DNA from: Rhizobium sp. Q54
GTDB lineage: Bacteria > Pseudomonadota > Alphaproteobacteria > Rhizobiales > Aestuariivirgaceae
Length of the DNA stretch: 64,000 nt
Assembly: GCA_945889445.1 (NCBI GenBank)
Contig: CAMDBX010000005.1
Coordinates: 37,090-101,089, forward strand
Direction: 5' to 3'
Shown here: positions 25,647 to 34,391 of the stretch, piece by piece
How positions within the stretch are numbered: the first letter of the stretch is position 1
Layout of the letters: the number at the start of each line of letters is the position of its first letter
Notes under the pieces: generated by a model
What the model was told of the DNA's origin: nothing
What the model saw: only the letters and a program-made list of their open reading frames with translations
The model's database searches: none
Made by a program: the position numbers and the translations under genes

Positions 25647-25683
25647 TTGACGAGAAATGTTATGTATATCTAAGGTATACATA
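25647..25683 (+). promoter_or_regulatory. MerR-gene promoter with an 8-bp dyad operator
   Basis: TATGTATA (25661-25668) and TATACATA (25676-25683) form a perfect 8-bp inverted repeat with a seven-base centre. TTGACG (25647-25652) followed 18 bases later by TAAGGT (25671-25676) gives a MerR-style long-spacer promoter whose -10 lies within the dyad. Autoregulation by the MerR protein encoded downstream is the likely reading. Confidence 0.6.
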
Positions 25684-25719
25684 CTGGAAACAAATACAAC
25701 CTAAGCAACGAGGAACGTC

Positions 25720-26133
25720 ATGGACAGCCATCTCAATGAAAGTGCGGCAAACCTGCCTGATGATTCCCTGGTCCCCCAGGATGGTTTCCTCTTCATTGGG
25801 GAACTGGCGAAGCTGACAGCCACGGACCCGAAGACGATCCGCTTCTATGAACGGGTGGAGCTCATCTCGCCCCCGCGGCACGGGCGCTTCCGCACCTACC
25901 TTGCAAGCGATGTACGGCGCCTGAAAAACATTCTGACGCTGCGCCGGTTGGGCGTGCCCATTGCCCAGATCCGCGAGATTCTCGACATGCTGTCGCCTGA
26001 GGAGGATGTGCTGGCCAGCGAAAAGGCGGTGCGCCACCTGAAGCGGCACCTCGATCTTCTGAAAACCCTGCAGGATGAACTTCTGTCACAGATCGAAAAG
26101 ACCAACACTGCGCTGGACAGCCTGGTCGCCTAG
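25720..26133 (+). CDS. MerR-family transcriptional regulator
   Basis: The 137-residue protein has a MerR winged-helix DNA-binding domain displaced by a ~22-residue N-terminal extension: FLFIGELAKLTATDPKTIRFYERVELISPPRHGRFRTYLASDVRRL, followed by ILTLRRLGVPIAQIREIL. A dimerising coiled coil ends the protein (HLKRHLDLLKTLQDELLSQIEKTNTALDSL). No metal-binding cysteines are present, so a metal sensor is unlikely. It is convergent with rhaI (four-base overlap). AGCAACGAGGAACGTC precedes the ATG. Its target beyond its own promoter is unknown. Confidence 0.88.
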   Translation: MDSHLNESAANLPDDSLVPQDGFLFIGELAKLTATDPKTIRFYERVELISPPRHGRFRTYLASDVRRLKNILTLRRLGVPIAQIREILDMLSPEEDVLASEKAVRHLKRHLDLLKTLQDELLSQIEKTNTALDSLVA

Positions 26134-27422
26134 ACGATACCGGCCGAGGTGCCTGCAACCGGCGGACGTTCCTTCGTCTTTTCAGCGCGATATCCACTCG
26201 TCCTGTAGAGATCGAGAGGGTCAACAGCGCCGCCCTTGCGCCGCCGCGCCTCGGCGAGGATGGGGGAGACGTCGGTGATGAAGGCCTGCTTCACCAGGCG
26301 ATGCCCCAGCATCACATCACTGCCGCCCTGCGCCGCCTCCAAAAGTTCGCGGTCGATCAGCGACGCCTGAACGAAGGCCCGCTGGATCTCCACGGCCGAC
26401 GCCATCAGGCTCTCGATGGGGTCCGTCACGTTGTGCGACTGGTCGATCATGTAGGCAGGTGAAAACCCCTCCACCTGCCGCATCTCCGCATCGACGAGTT
26501 CATTGAACACCAGGAAGAGCCGGAACGGATCAACCGATCCGGAGTCGAGATCATCATCGCCATACTTCGAATCATTGAAGTGGAAGCCCGCAAGCTTCTT
26601 GGCGCGAATCAGCCGCGCGACGATCTGCTCGATGTTGGTGTTGGGGGCATGGTGGCCGAGGTCCACCAGGCAGCGGGCTCGGGGGCCCAGCTCAAGGGCC
26701 GCCATGAAACTTGAGCCCCAGTCGGAGATCACGGTCGAATAGAATGCCGGTTCATAGAGCTTGTGCTCGAGGAACACGTACCAGTCCCTGGGCAAGGCGT
26801 CGTAGACGATGCGCAGCGATTCCATATAGCGGTCGAATGCGGCATTCAAATTCGACTGGCCGGGAAAATTCGAACCGTCCGCAATCCAGACGGTGAGTGC
26901 AGCCGAACCAAGCTGCCGGCCGATCTCGATGCACGCGAGATTATGCTCCACTGCCTGCATGCGCGTCGCCTTGTCGGCATGGGTGAGGGAGCCGAACTTG
27001 TAGGAAAGCCGCTGGCCCCGCTGGTCCTGGAAGGTGTTGGAGTTCACCGCGTCGAAGCCAAGCTCGTGGCTCGCCGCCTCCTGGCGGAGCGCATTGTAGT
27101 CGGAAACCTTGTCCCACGGAAAATGTGGCGACACGTTGGGGGTCACTCGTGTCAACTGGTTGATGACACCGCAATCCTCCAGCTTGTCATGGATGTTGCG
27201 CGGTTCGCCCGGACCCGGGAAGCGGGCGAAGCGCGTGCCCCCCGTGCCAACACCCCAGGTTGGAACAGCAACTGAATAGGTCATCGCCCGCTCGGTCATC
27301 GCCTCGATGGAAATGCCACGCCGCGCCAGTTGCCGCCCGAGCGCCTCATAGTCCTCGACCAGGGCAGCCGCATGCCTCGTGTTCTCCGCCGCGATGAAGT
27401 CCTCCGAGATCGCAAAGCTCAT
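26130..27422 (-). CDS. rhaI: L-rhamnose isomerase (rhizobial RhaI type)
   Basis: The 430-residue TIM-barrel isomerase converts L-rhamnose to L-rhamnulose. Residues consistent with the family include VPTWGVGTGGTRFARFPGPGEPRNI, TVWIADGSNFPGQ near residue 183, the metal-ligand region YVFLEHKLYEPAFYSTVISDWG, LVDLGHHAPNTNIEQIVA, and LAGFHFNDSKYGDDDLDSGS. It is the last gene of the rhamnose operon, three bases after rhaD, and matches the Pseudomonas/Rhizobium enzyme rather than E. coli RhaA. Confidence 0.92.
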   Translation of the reverse strand: MSFAISEDFIAAENTRHAAALVEDYEALGRQLARRGISIEAMTERAMTYSVAVPTWGVGTGGTRFARFPGPGEPRNIHDKLEDCGVINQLTRVTPNVSPHFPWDKVSDYNALRQEAASHELGFDAVNSNTFQDQRGQRLSYKFGSLTHADKATRMQAVEHNLACIEIGRQLGSAALTVWIADGSNFPGQSNLNAAFDRYMESLRIVYDALPRDWYVFLEHKLYEPAFYSTVISDWGSSFMAALELGPRARCLVDLGHHAPNTNIEQIVARLIRAKKLAGFHFNDSKYGDDDLDSGSVDPFRLFLVFNELVDAEMRQVEGFSPAYMIDQSHNVTDPIESLMASAVEIQRAFVQASLIDRELLEAAQGGSDVMLGHRLVKQAFITDVSPILAEARRRKGGAVDPLDLYRTSGYRAEKTKERPPVAGTSAGIV

Positions 27423-27425
27423 GTC

Positions 27426-29495
27426 TTACCTCGTGAAGGATGCCGCGTTGCCAGCATCCACGTTCAGGAAATTGCCGGTCGACTTGTTGGAGAGGTCGGA
27501 GGCGAAGAAATACACGCCCTCGGCGATATCCTCCGGGTAAACCGAGCGCTGCAGAAGCGAGCGCTTGCGGTAATGCTCCTCCAGTTCATCCTGCGTGATC
27601 TTGAGCGAGGCCGCGCGCTGCTCGCGCCACGGGCCCTGCCAGATCTTGGACCCGCGCAGCACCGCATCCGGGTTCACCACGTTGACCCGAATGCCAAGCG
27701 GTGCTCCCTCCAGCGCCATGCAACGGGCGAGGTGAAGCTCTCCTGCCTTCACGGCGCAATAGGCGGAGGCACCGGGCGATGCCGCGACCGCGTTCTTGGA
27801 GCAGATGAACACCATGGAGCCACCAAGGCTCTGCCGCTTCAGCAGGCGGTAACCCTCGCGGCCGACGAGAAAGTACCCGGTGCCCATCACCGCCTGGTTC
27901 TTGTTCCAGAGTTCGAGGGTGGTGTCCTCCACCGGCGCGGCGATGGTGATGCCGGCATTGTTGACGACGATGTCGACGCCACCGAAGGCAAGTGCCGTCT
28001 GGTCCATGGCGCGGATCACGGCGTCTTCCGAGGTCACGTCCATCTTCACGCCGCGCACATTGTCCTTGCCATAGGTCTTGGCGAAGCCACCCACCACCTC
28101 GTCAAGCGAGGTTTGGTCGATGTCGGCAAGCACCACGCAGGCGCCCTCCGAGAGCAGCTTCGCTGCGATGGCCGAACCGATGCCGCCGGCACCGCCAGTG
28201 ATGAAGCCAACGCGGCCTGCGAGACTCTTGGGCTTCGGCATGCGGGATAGTTTCGCTTCCTCCAGCAGCCAGTATTCGATGTTGAAGGCCTCCTGCTCGG
28301 GCAGGCCCTTGTAGGCGGACACGCCGGAAGCGCCACGCATCACGTTGATGGCGTTGACGTAGAACTCGGCGGCAATGCGCGCCGTGGCCTTGTCCTTGGC
28401 AAAGGACAGCATGCCGACGCGCGGCACGAGGTAGATCACGGCGTTCGGGTCGCGGATGGAGGGAGAGTTGGCGTGCTTGCAGCGCTCGTAATAGGCCGCG
28501 TAGTCAGCGCGGTAGGCCTCGATCAGTCTGTCGAGTGCTGGACCATCGGCGTCATGCGGCACGATCAGCGGGCGGATCTTGGTGCGCAGGAAGTGGTCCG
28601 GGCAGGAGGTGCCGAGCGGTGCAAGTTTCTCGAGCATGTTGGAATTCACAAATTCCAGAACTTCGGACGAATCGACGAAGTGCCCGATCTTGCGCTCGTG
28701 TTTTGAAATGCGACCGCGGATTTCGGGCAGAAGTCGCAGCGCAACTGCGCGTCGCTCGGCGTCCGACAGGGTCTCGACCTTGGCACCCTTGAAGGCGGGT
28801 TTGGCGCTGTTGCGCTCCAGCCAGACAGCCGCCTTGTTGATGATGCGCAGCGTCGTGTCGTAACACTCCTTGGCGGTGTTGCCCCAGGTGAACAGGCCAT
28901 GGCTGCCGAGCACGACGCCCACATACTGCGGGTTCTTTTTGGCCATCTCGCCGAGCTTGATCCCCAGGTCGATGCCGGGGCGCTGCCAGGGCAGGTAGCC
29001 CATCTCGTCGCCGAAGATGTCCTTTGTCAGCTTTTCGGAGTCGTCCGAGGCGGCAATGGCGATAACGGCATCTGAGTGGACATGGTCAACATGCGGAAAG
29101 GGCACGTAGCCATGAAGGCATGTGTCGATCGAGGGCGCGCGGGGATTGAGATCGAAGGTGCAATGATTCAGCGCATGCACCATCGCGTCTTCCTGGTCGA
29201 GGCTCTTGTAGAGACCCTTCAAGCTTTCGAGCTTGTCCATGTAGAGGGTGGCGAAGCCGTCGAGCTTCATGGAGCCGATGTCACCGCCCGAGCCCTTGAC
29301 CCACAGCACGGTGACAGGCTCGCCGGTCAGCGGGTCTTTCGCCGCGACCTTGGCGGAGGTGTTGCCACCGCCGAAATTGGTGATGCGCAAATCCGCGCCC
29401 AGCAGGTTGGACCGATAGAGGAGGAGGCCCGGCTCATCCATTTTGGCGGCCTTGGCGTCATCCCAAAGGGAGGGAACAGTGGCGGAATTGCTCAT
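27426..29495 (-). CDS. rhaD: Bifunctional rhamnulose-1-phosphate aldolase / short-chain dehydrogenase
   Basis: The 689-residue fusion has an N-terminal class II aldolase/adducin domain (TNFGGGNTSAKV, MVHALNHCTFDL, HVDHVHSDAVIAIAAS, VLGSHGLFTWG). A C-terminal SDR domain from about residue 428 carries GRVGFITGGAGGIGSAIAAKLL, IVVNNAGI and a Tyr/Lys pair in SAYCAVKAGE. It splits rhamnulose-1-phosphate to dihydroxyacetone phosphate and L-lactaldehyde and oxidises the latter. A phosphorylated substrate requires a kinase, and none is encoded in the cluster. Confidence 0.92.
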   Translation of the reverse strand: MSNSATVPSLWDDAKAAKMDEPGLLLYRSNLLGADLRITNFGGGNTSAKVAAKDPLTGEPVTVLWVKGSGGDIGSMKLDGFATLYMDKLESLKGLYKSLDQEDAMVHALNHCTFDLNPRAPSIDTCLHGYVPFPHVDHVHSDAVIAIAASDDSEKLTKDIFGDEMGYLPWQRPGIDLGIKLGEMAKKNPQYVGVVLGSHGLFTWGNTAKECYDTTLRIINKAAVWLERNSAKPAFKGAKVETLSDAERRAVALRLLPEIRGRISKHERKIGHFVDSSEVLEFVNSNMLEKLAPLGTSCPDHFLRTKIRPLIVPHDADGPALDRLIEAYRADYAAYYERCKHANSPSIRDPNAVIYLVPRVGMLSFAKDKATARIAAEFYVNAINVMRGASGVSAYKGLPEQEAFNIEYWLLEEAKLSRMPKPKSLAGRVGFITGGAGGIGSAIAAKLLSEGACVVLADIDQTSLDEVVGGFAKTYGKDNVRGVKMDVTSEDAVIRAMDQTALAFGGVDIVVNNAGITIAAPVEDTTLELWNKNQAVMGTGYFLVGREGYRLLKRQSLGGSMVFICSKNAVAASPGASAYCAVKAGELHLARCMALEGAPLGIRVNVVNPDAVLRGSKIWQGPWREQRAASLKITQDELEEHYRKRSLLQRSVYPEDIAEGVYFFASDLSNKSTGNFLNVDAGNAASFTR

Positions 29496-29523
29496 GTGGT
29501 TCTCGCTTTCAACACGAAAGTAG

Positions 29524-29551
29524 GAACGCGCCGGGGGTGCCCGGCGCGTTC
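29524..29551 (-). terminator. Intercistronic stem-loop between rhaS and rhaD
   Basis: A perfect 12-bp inverted repeat (GAACGCGCCGGG with CCCGGCGCGTTC) around a four-base loop lies 13 bases after the rhaS stop. No T-run follows on the transcribed strand, so it is more likely an mRNA-stabilising or attenuating hairpin that sets binding protein above downstream enzymes than a full terminator. Confidence 0.65.
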
Positions 29552-29564
29552 ACGGGTTTGATGT

Positions 29565-30671
29565 TTAGAAGTCGAACTGGCCGATGTTTTCCTTGGTGAA
29601 GGTGTAGGGCGCACCAAGCAGGATTTCCGAGCCGTTGATGACCTGGAGATCGCCCAGCTTGCCGGCCTTCACTGTGGTGGCACCCGGCTGCAGCGTGCCG
29701 TCAGCGACCGAGCGCAGCACCTGCATGGCCGCGTAACCGAGGTCCACGGGGTTCCACAGCACCACCGACTTCACGCATTCCTTTTCGACGTAGGGCTTCA
29801 TGGCGTTCGGCGTGGCAAGACCCACGACGGCGATCTTGCCGCACTTGCCGGCCTGGGTCACGGCTTCGGCCGAGGCCGGGGTTGCAACCGAGGTCATGCC
29901 GAAGATGCCCTTGAGGTCATCACCATACTTGTTGATGAGGGTGGTGGCCTGGTTGAAGGACAGGTTGTTGTCCTCCTGGGCTTCCACCGTTTCCAGCCAC
30001 TTCAGCTTGGGGTGGCACTTCTCGGCATAGGCCGCCATCTCGGCGATCCAGCGCGCCTGGTTCGGCGTGGTGAAGGTCGAGGTGACGATGGCAACGCCAC
30101 CTTCTTCGCCCGCTTCCGCCGCCATGTTGTCGACCAGCGACTTGGCGATGCCGTTGAACTCGGCCTGGTTGACGAACCACTGGCGGGCGTCGGGCGTCGA
30201 GTTGGCGTCATAGCCCACGACGTTGATGCCCTTCTCGAGAGCCTTCTTCAGCACCGGTGCGATGGCCACCGGATCATTGGCTGCGAACAGGATGCCGTCC
30301 ACGCCGGAGGTGATGTAGTTGTCGAGGAAGGTGATCTGCTCGTCGATGTTGGCCTTGGTCGGGCCGTCGGTCTTGGCGTCGACGTTGCCGAGTTCGGCGG
30401 CAGCGTCAGAGATGCCCTTCGAGGTGGCGTTGAAGTAGCCGATGCCGATCAGCTTCGGCACGTCGACGACCGTGATCTTCTTGCCCTTGCGGTCAGGCGG
30501 GTTGGTGGGAACGCCACCGTCATAGGGCTTGGCGACCGCGGCGGCAGGCGTCGCGTCGCAGGACAGCGGGTTGGTGGGCAGGTCGTCACCGCCGGTCCAG
30601 GCGGAGGCGGCGAGCGCCGAGCCGCTCATGAGGCCGAGGCCCACGATGGCGGCGAGCGTCAGTTTCTTCAT
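29565..30671 (-). CDS. rhaS: Rhamnose ABC transporter, periplasmic binding protein
   Basis: The 368-residue protein has a clear signal peptide (MKKLTLAAIVGLGLMSGSALAASA) and a type 1 periplasmic sugar-binding fold: KITVVDVPKLIGIGYFNATSKGI, DNYITSGVDGILFAANDPVAIAPVLKKAL, INVVGYDAN, and a final IFGMTSVATPASAEAV half. It captures sugar for the RhaTPQ importer. It lies between the permease genes and rhaD, and a 12-bp stem-loop follows. Confidence 0.88.
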   Translation of the reverse strand: MKKLTLAAIVGLGLMSGSALAASAWTGGDDLPTNPLSCDATPAAAVAKPYDGGVPTNPPDRKGKKITVVDVPKLIGIGYFNATSKGISDAAAELGNVDAKTDGPTKANIDEQITFLDNYITSGVDGILFAANDPVAIAPVLKKALEKGINVVGYDANSTPDARQWFVNQAEFNGIAKSLVDNMAAEAGEEGGVAIVTSTFTTPNQARWIAEMAAYAEKCHPKLKWLETVEAQEDNNLSFNQATTLINKYGDDLKGIFGMTSVATPASAEAVTQAGKCGKIAVVGLATPNAMKPYVEKECVKSVVLWNPVDLGYAAMQVLRSVADGTLQPGATTVKAGKLGDLQVINGSEILLGAPYTFTKENIGQFDF

Positions 30672-30734
30672 GTCGTTTCTCCCATGTTCGTCTCCTCGCT
30701 CACAGGCGGGTGGGCTGGAGACATCTTCGCGAAG

Positions 30735-31679
30735 TCAGCCGCCTCTGTTCTTGTCGAACAGCGCACCCACGAGGATCGCGCCGATCAATACCAATCCGAT
30801 GACGACGATGGTGCCGTCACCCTTCACGCCCGAAAGCGCCAGTCCGTTCTTGAGGGCCTGTATGAGGATGAGGCCCAATGCCGTGCCGATGATGGTGCCC
30901 CGGCCGCCGAAGATCGAGGTGCCGCCGAGCACCACCGCGGTGATTGCGTCAAGCTCCAGTCCGGTGCCCATGTCGGAGCGCGTCGTCGTCACGCGCGAGA
31001 CGAAGATCACCGCGGCCAGTGCCGAGCAGAAGCCCGCCGCCGTATAGATCCACAGCTTGGTGGCATTGACCCGAATGCCCGAGAAGCGCGCCGCCACCTC
31101 GTTGGCGCCAATGGCGTAGGTGGCGCGGCCGAAGGGCGTGAGGCCCAGGATCACCGCAGCAACGAGGGTGGCGAAGCCCAGCACCCAGAGTTGGAAGGGA
31201 ACCCCCAGCACTTCGCCCTGGCCGAAGAAGAAGAACCACTCGGGGTAACCGCGCACCGAGCGCGCCTCGCTGATGCCCTCGGCGAGGCCGCGATAAAGGG
31301 CCAGCGTTGCCAGCGTGGCAATGAGTGGCGGCACGTTGAAGCGGGTGATGATGAGGCCGTTCACCCAGCCCGCGAATGTGCCGCAGGCCATGGCCAGCAC
31401 GATGGCGGCGGGCAGGGGCAGCCCGAGGTTCTTCCAGAACACGCCGAGCAGGATGGCAGTAAGGCCGAGGATCGAGCCGACCGAGAGGTCGATGCCGCCG
31501 GTGACGATCACGAAAGTCATGGCCAGCGAGATGAGACCCACCTCGGCCATCAGCCGTCCCTGGTTCAGCAGGTTGTCGACGGTGAAGAACTTGTCGGAGA
31601 GCGAGGCAAGCACGATCATCGCGATCACGGTGAGGATCGCGAGAATGGTTTCGTGCCGGAAAAGCTTTGCCGCCGTCAT
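30735..31679 (-). CDS. rhaQ: Rhamnose ABC transporter permease
   Basis: This 314-residue inner-membrane protein belongs to the CUT2 (RbsC-like) permeases. It has the marker FVIVTGGIDLSVGSILGLTAIL near residue 57, VNGLIITRFNVPPLIATLATLALYRGL, and the AVVLGGTSIFGGRGTIIGT coupling region near 248. Eight to ten membrane segments are visible. It overlaps the other permease gene by ATGA and partners with it in the heterodimeric channel. Confidence 0.88.
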   Translation of the reverse strand: MTAAKLFRHETILAILTVIAMIVLASLSDKFFTVDNLLNQGRLMAEVGLISLAMTFVIVTGGIDLSVGSILGLTAILLGVFWKNLGLPLPAAIVLAMACGTFAGWVNGLIITRFNVPPLIATLATLALYRGLAEGISEARSVRGYPEWFFFFGQGEVLGVPFQLWVLGFATLVAAVILGLTPFGRATYAIGANEVAARFSGIRVNATKLWIYTAAGFCSALAAVIFVSRVTTTRSDMGTGLELDAITAVVLGGTSIFGGRGTIIGTALGLILIQALKNGLALSGVKGDGTIVVIGLVLIGAILVGALFDKNRGG

Positions 31680-32650
31680 TTGTCGCTCCGGCGGCGGGCC
31701 ATGTCGGCCAGCACGGTGGCGAGAATCATCAAGCCCAGCACGGCGCGGAGCCAGTAGGCCGAGACATTGAGGAAGATCAGCGCCGAGCCGATGCAGGCGA
31801 AGAGGATGGCAGCCAGCGTCGAGCCGATCACCGTGCCAGTGCCGCCGAGGATCGAGACGCCGCCGATCACCGAGGCGGTGATAACGGTGAGTTCGAGGTT
31901 GGGCGGTACGGTGGACTGGATCACCTGCAACTGCGTGGCAAACAGGATGCCGGCCACTCCCGCGAACAGGCCGTGCAGCGCGAAGACGCCGATCACGGTC
32001 CGCTCGGGGTTGATGCCGGCGGCGCGTGCGGCCTCCATGTTACCGCCCACCGCATAGATCGAGCGGCCGAAATCGGTGTAGCGCAGGAACAGGCTGGCGA
32101 TGATGGTGAGCGCCACCATGAACCAGACGGCGGACGGAATGCCGAAGGGACGCATCTGGGCGATCATGAACTCCGCCGGCATGTTGGTGATCCACTCGCC
32201 CGCCGTGGCGCTGATGAGCCCGCCCTTGAGGATCGACAGCATGCCCAGCGTGACGACGATGGAGGGAATGCGCGTATAGGCCACCAGCGTGCCGACGCCC
32301 GCGTTCACGACGACGGCGAAGAGGATGGGCAGGCTCCATGCGATCCAGATCGGATAGCCTTTCACCGCCAGCGTTCCGGCGATCGTGGCGATGACGCCGA
32401 TCAGGGCGCCGACTGAAACGTCGATGTGTCCGGCCATGATGATCATCGACATGCCGATCGCGGCGATGGCGATATAGGCGTTGCCGGCGAAGATCGAATT
32501 GATGTTGGTGTCGGAGAGGAAGCGCGGGTTGATCGCACCCACCACCACGAAGAGCGCGACGATCGACAGCAGCACCACGATCTCCTGGCCATAGCCGGAG
32601 AGGAAGCGGTGCAGGTTGGTGCGGCCGGGCGAGACGGCGGCGCCGCTCAT
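31676..32650 (-). CDS. rhaP: Rhamnose ABC transporter permease
   Basis: The 324-residue protein is the second CUT2 permease, with IAAIGMSMIIMAGHIDVSVGALIGVIA near residue 58, AYTRIPSIVVTLGMLSILKGGL, and ASVIGGVSILGGTGTVIGS near residue 240. The aspartate-for-glycine form AGHIDVSVG is normal for this subfamily. Four-base overlaps with rhaT and rhaQ indicate strict co-translation. Confidence 0.88.
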   Translation of the reverse strand: MSGAAVSPGRTNLHRFLSGYGQEIVVLLSIVALFVVVGAINPRFLSDTNINSIFAGNAYIAIAAIGMSMIIMAGHIDVSVGALIGVIATIAGTLAVKGYPIWIAWSLPILFAVVVNAGVGTLVAYTRIPSIVVTLGMLSILKGGLISATAGEWITNMPAEFMIAQMRPFGIPSAVWFMVALTIIASLFLRYTDFGRSIYAVGGNMEAARAAGINPERTVIGVFALHGLFAGVAGILFATQLQVIQSTVPPNLELTVITASVIGGVSILGGTGTVIGSTLAAILFACIGSALIFLNVSAYWLRAVLGLMILATVLADMARRRSDK

Positions 32651-34194
32651 GCCGCGTCCTCCCGCGTCATGCTGCGGGTCATCACGGTTCCGACCGCTTC
32701 CGCCGTCGCATGGTCCTTGTCGAACTCACCGACGATGCGGCCGCCGTTCATCACCAGGACGCGGTCGCTCATGCCCAGAACCTCGGGGAGTTCGCTCGAG
32801 ATCATCAGGATCGCCATGCCCTCGCCCGCGAGCTTGCGCATCAGCTGGTGGATCTCGGCCTTGGCGCCGACGTCGATGCCGCGGGTCGGCTCATCCATGA
32901 TCAGGATGCGCGGGTTGGTGGCCAGCCACTTGCCGAGCACCACCTTCTGCTGGTTGCCGCCAGAGAGCTGTCGCACCGGCTGCTCGGGCCCGCGCGCGCG
33001 GATGCCGAAGCGCTGGATGGCGCTGCGCGCCTCCGCCGTCACCCGCACAGCGTCAACGAAGATGCCGCGCGTCAGGCGTTTCAGATTGGCAAGGGCAATG
33101 TTGTCTTCGACCGACTGCGGACGGATCAGTCCCTGGTTGGCACGGTCCTCCGGGATGTAAGCAATCCCCAGGTCACGCGCTGCCTCGGGCGAGGTGATCG
33201 TCACGGGTTGGCAGTCGATCAGGATCTGACCCTTTGTGGCGGGAGTGATACCGAAGATGGTGAGCGCGGTTTCGGTGCGGCCGGAGCCGACGAGGCCGGC
33301 GAGGCCCAGGATCTCGCCACGCCGCAGCCTGAAGGAAATGTCGCGCACCACGCCGCGGTGGGAAACACCATCGAGTTCGAGAATGACATCACCGTCGGTG
33401 CCCTGCTTGGCGGGGTAGAGCCGGTCGATGGCGCGGCCCACCATCATCGAGACGAGGGTGGGTTCGTCGACCTCGGATATGGGCTTCGTCGCCACGAGGT
33501 GGCCGTCGCGCAGCACGGTGACCCGGTCGGCGAGTGCGAAGATCTCCGGCATGCGGTGGCTGACATAGACGATGGCCACGCCGCGCTTCCTGAGGTTGCG
33601 CACGATGCTCATCAGCCGTTGCACGTCGTGCTCGGCCAGTGCTGCGGTGGGCTCGTCCATGATCAGCACGCGCGCATCCTGCGCCAGCGCCCGCGCAATC
33701 TCGATCCGCTGGCGGTTGCCAACCGAGAGGTGCGCCACCTTCTGGTCGATGTCGAGATCGCCGCTGTCGAGTTCATCGAGCAACTCGCGGGCGCGGCGGC
33801 GCATGGTGGTCCAGTCGATGGTGCCGAGAGCGGTCTTGGGCGTCTGGCCGAGGAAAATGTTCTCGGCGACGGTGAGTTCGGGAAAGAGCAGCAGCTCCTG
33901 GTGCACGGTGGCGATGCCTGCGGCATGCGCATCCTTGGGAGAGGGGAAGCGGATGGGCGCGCCGTTGACGAGGATCTGGCCCTCGTCCGGCTGGTAGAGC
34001 CCGGCCATGACCTTGATGAGAGTGGACTTGCCCGCACCGTTCTCGCCCATCAGCGCATGGACCTCGCCGGGACGCATGTCGAAGCTGACGTCGCTCACCA
34101 CCTTGATGCCGGCGAAGGACTTGGAGATCGACCGCAGCGCGATCGGCAGCGCGGCATCTGCTGCCGTTGCGTCACCAATCTGCTCGGTTCGCAT
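32647..34194 (-). CDS. rhaT: Rhamnose ABC transporter, double ATPase
   Basis: The 515-residue protein has two ABC domains. The first has Walker A GENGAGKST, signature LSVGNRQRIEIARAL, DEPTAAL and VYVSHRM. The second has the degenerate Walker A GLVGSGRTE and LSGGNQQKVVLGKWL, which is usual for CUT2 sugar importers. It energises sugar uptake and is the first gene of the operon rhaT-P-Q-S-D-I, divergent from the DeoR-type gene rhaR. Confidence 0.9.
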   Translation of the reverse strand: MRTEQIGDATAADAALPIALRSISKSFAGIKVVSDVSFDMRPGEVHALMGENGAGKSTLIKVMAGLYQPDEGQILVNGAPIRFPSPKDAHAAGIATVHQELLLFPELTVAENIFLGQTPKTALGTIDWTTMRRRARELLDELDSGDLDIDQKVAHLSVGNRQRIEIARALAQDARVLIMDEPTAALAEHDVQRLMSIVRNLRKRGVAIVYVSHRMPEIFALADRVTVLRDGHLVATKPISEVDEPTLVSMMVGRAIDRLYPAKQGTDGDVILELDGVSHRGVVRDISFRLRRGEILGLAGLVGSGRTETALTIFGITPATKGQILIDCQPVTITSPEAARDLGIAYIPEDRANQGLIRPQSVEDNIALANLKRLTRGIFVDAVRVTAEARSAIQRFGIRARGPEQPVRQLSGGNQQKVVLGKWLATNPRILIMDEPTRGIDVGAKAEIHQLMRKLAGEGMAILMISSELPEVLGMSDRVLVMNGGRIVGEFDKDHATAEAVGTVMTRSMTREDAA

Positions 34195-34299
34195 GTGTTC
34201 GCTCCCATTCCGCCCGCCGCCCGCGATTCACTTTGTCCACGGGTCTGTTCCAGGCCTGTTTACAGGCCATAAGCGGTGAGCGATAATAAACATCTGTGA

Positions 34300-34374
34300 G
34301 CAAAAAGCGTCAAGTGAGTTAGTTTGCGAGCTTTGAGTGATTTTTGCAGTGCACAAGTGATCAAATTTGGTCAC
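34300..34374. promoter_or_regulatory. Probable RhaR operator region
   Basis: Between divergent rhaT and rhaR lie a near-perfect 18-bp dyad (GTGATCAAATTTGGTCAC, 34357-34374, 16 of 18 positions symmetric) and an inverted pair GCAAAAA (34300-34306) / TTTTTGC (34341-34347), amid repeated GTGAG/GTGAT words. Binding by the adjacent DeoR-family regulator is the simplest reading. Confidence 0.45.
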
Positions 34375-34391
34375 ACCCGATGGGGCTGTCC

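Larger units (their letters stand above)
25372..25719. other. AT-rich intergenic region between the FtcR-like and MerR genes
   Basis: This 348-base stretch is clearly richer in A and T than its surroundings. It holds the CtrA-type site near its left end and the MerR promoter and dyad near its right end. The middle (about 25470-25640) shows no open frame, RNA gene or strong hairpin that I can support. Confidence 0.7.

Noticed and set aside
30012..31757. A 581-codon plus-strand open frame opposite the rhamnose binding-protein and permease genes
   Set aside because: It is Arg/His/Asp-rich low-complexity sequence without recognisable motifs, and it mirrors GC-rich coding on the other strand, where rhaS and rhaQ have clear family signatures.
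33250..33330. Degenerate Walker A in the second ATPase domain of RhaT
   Set aside because: GLVGSGRTE is the usual state of the second domain in CUT2 sugar importers.
32710..34272. A 520-codon plus-strand open frame opposite rhaT
   Set aside because: It has no domains and mirrors a double ABC ATPase whose Walker and signature motifs are intact.
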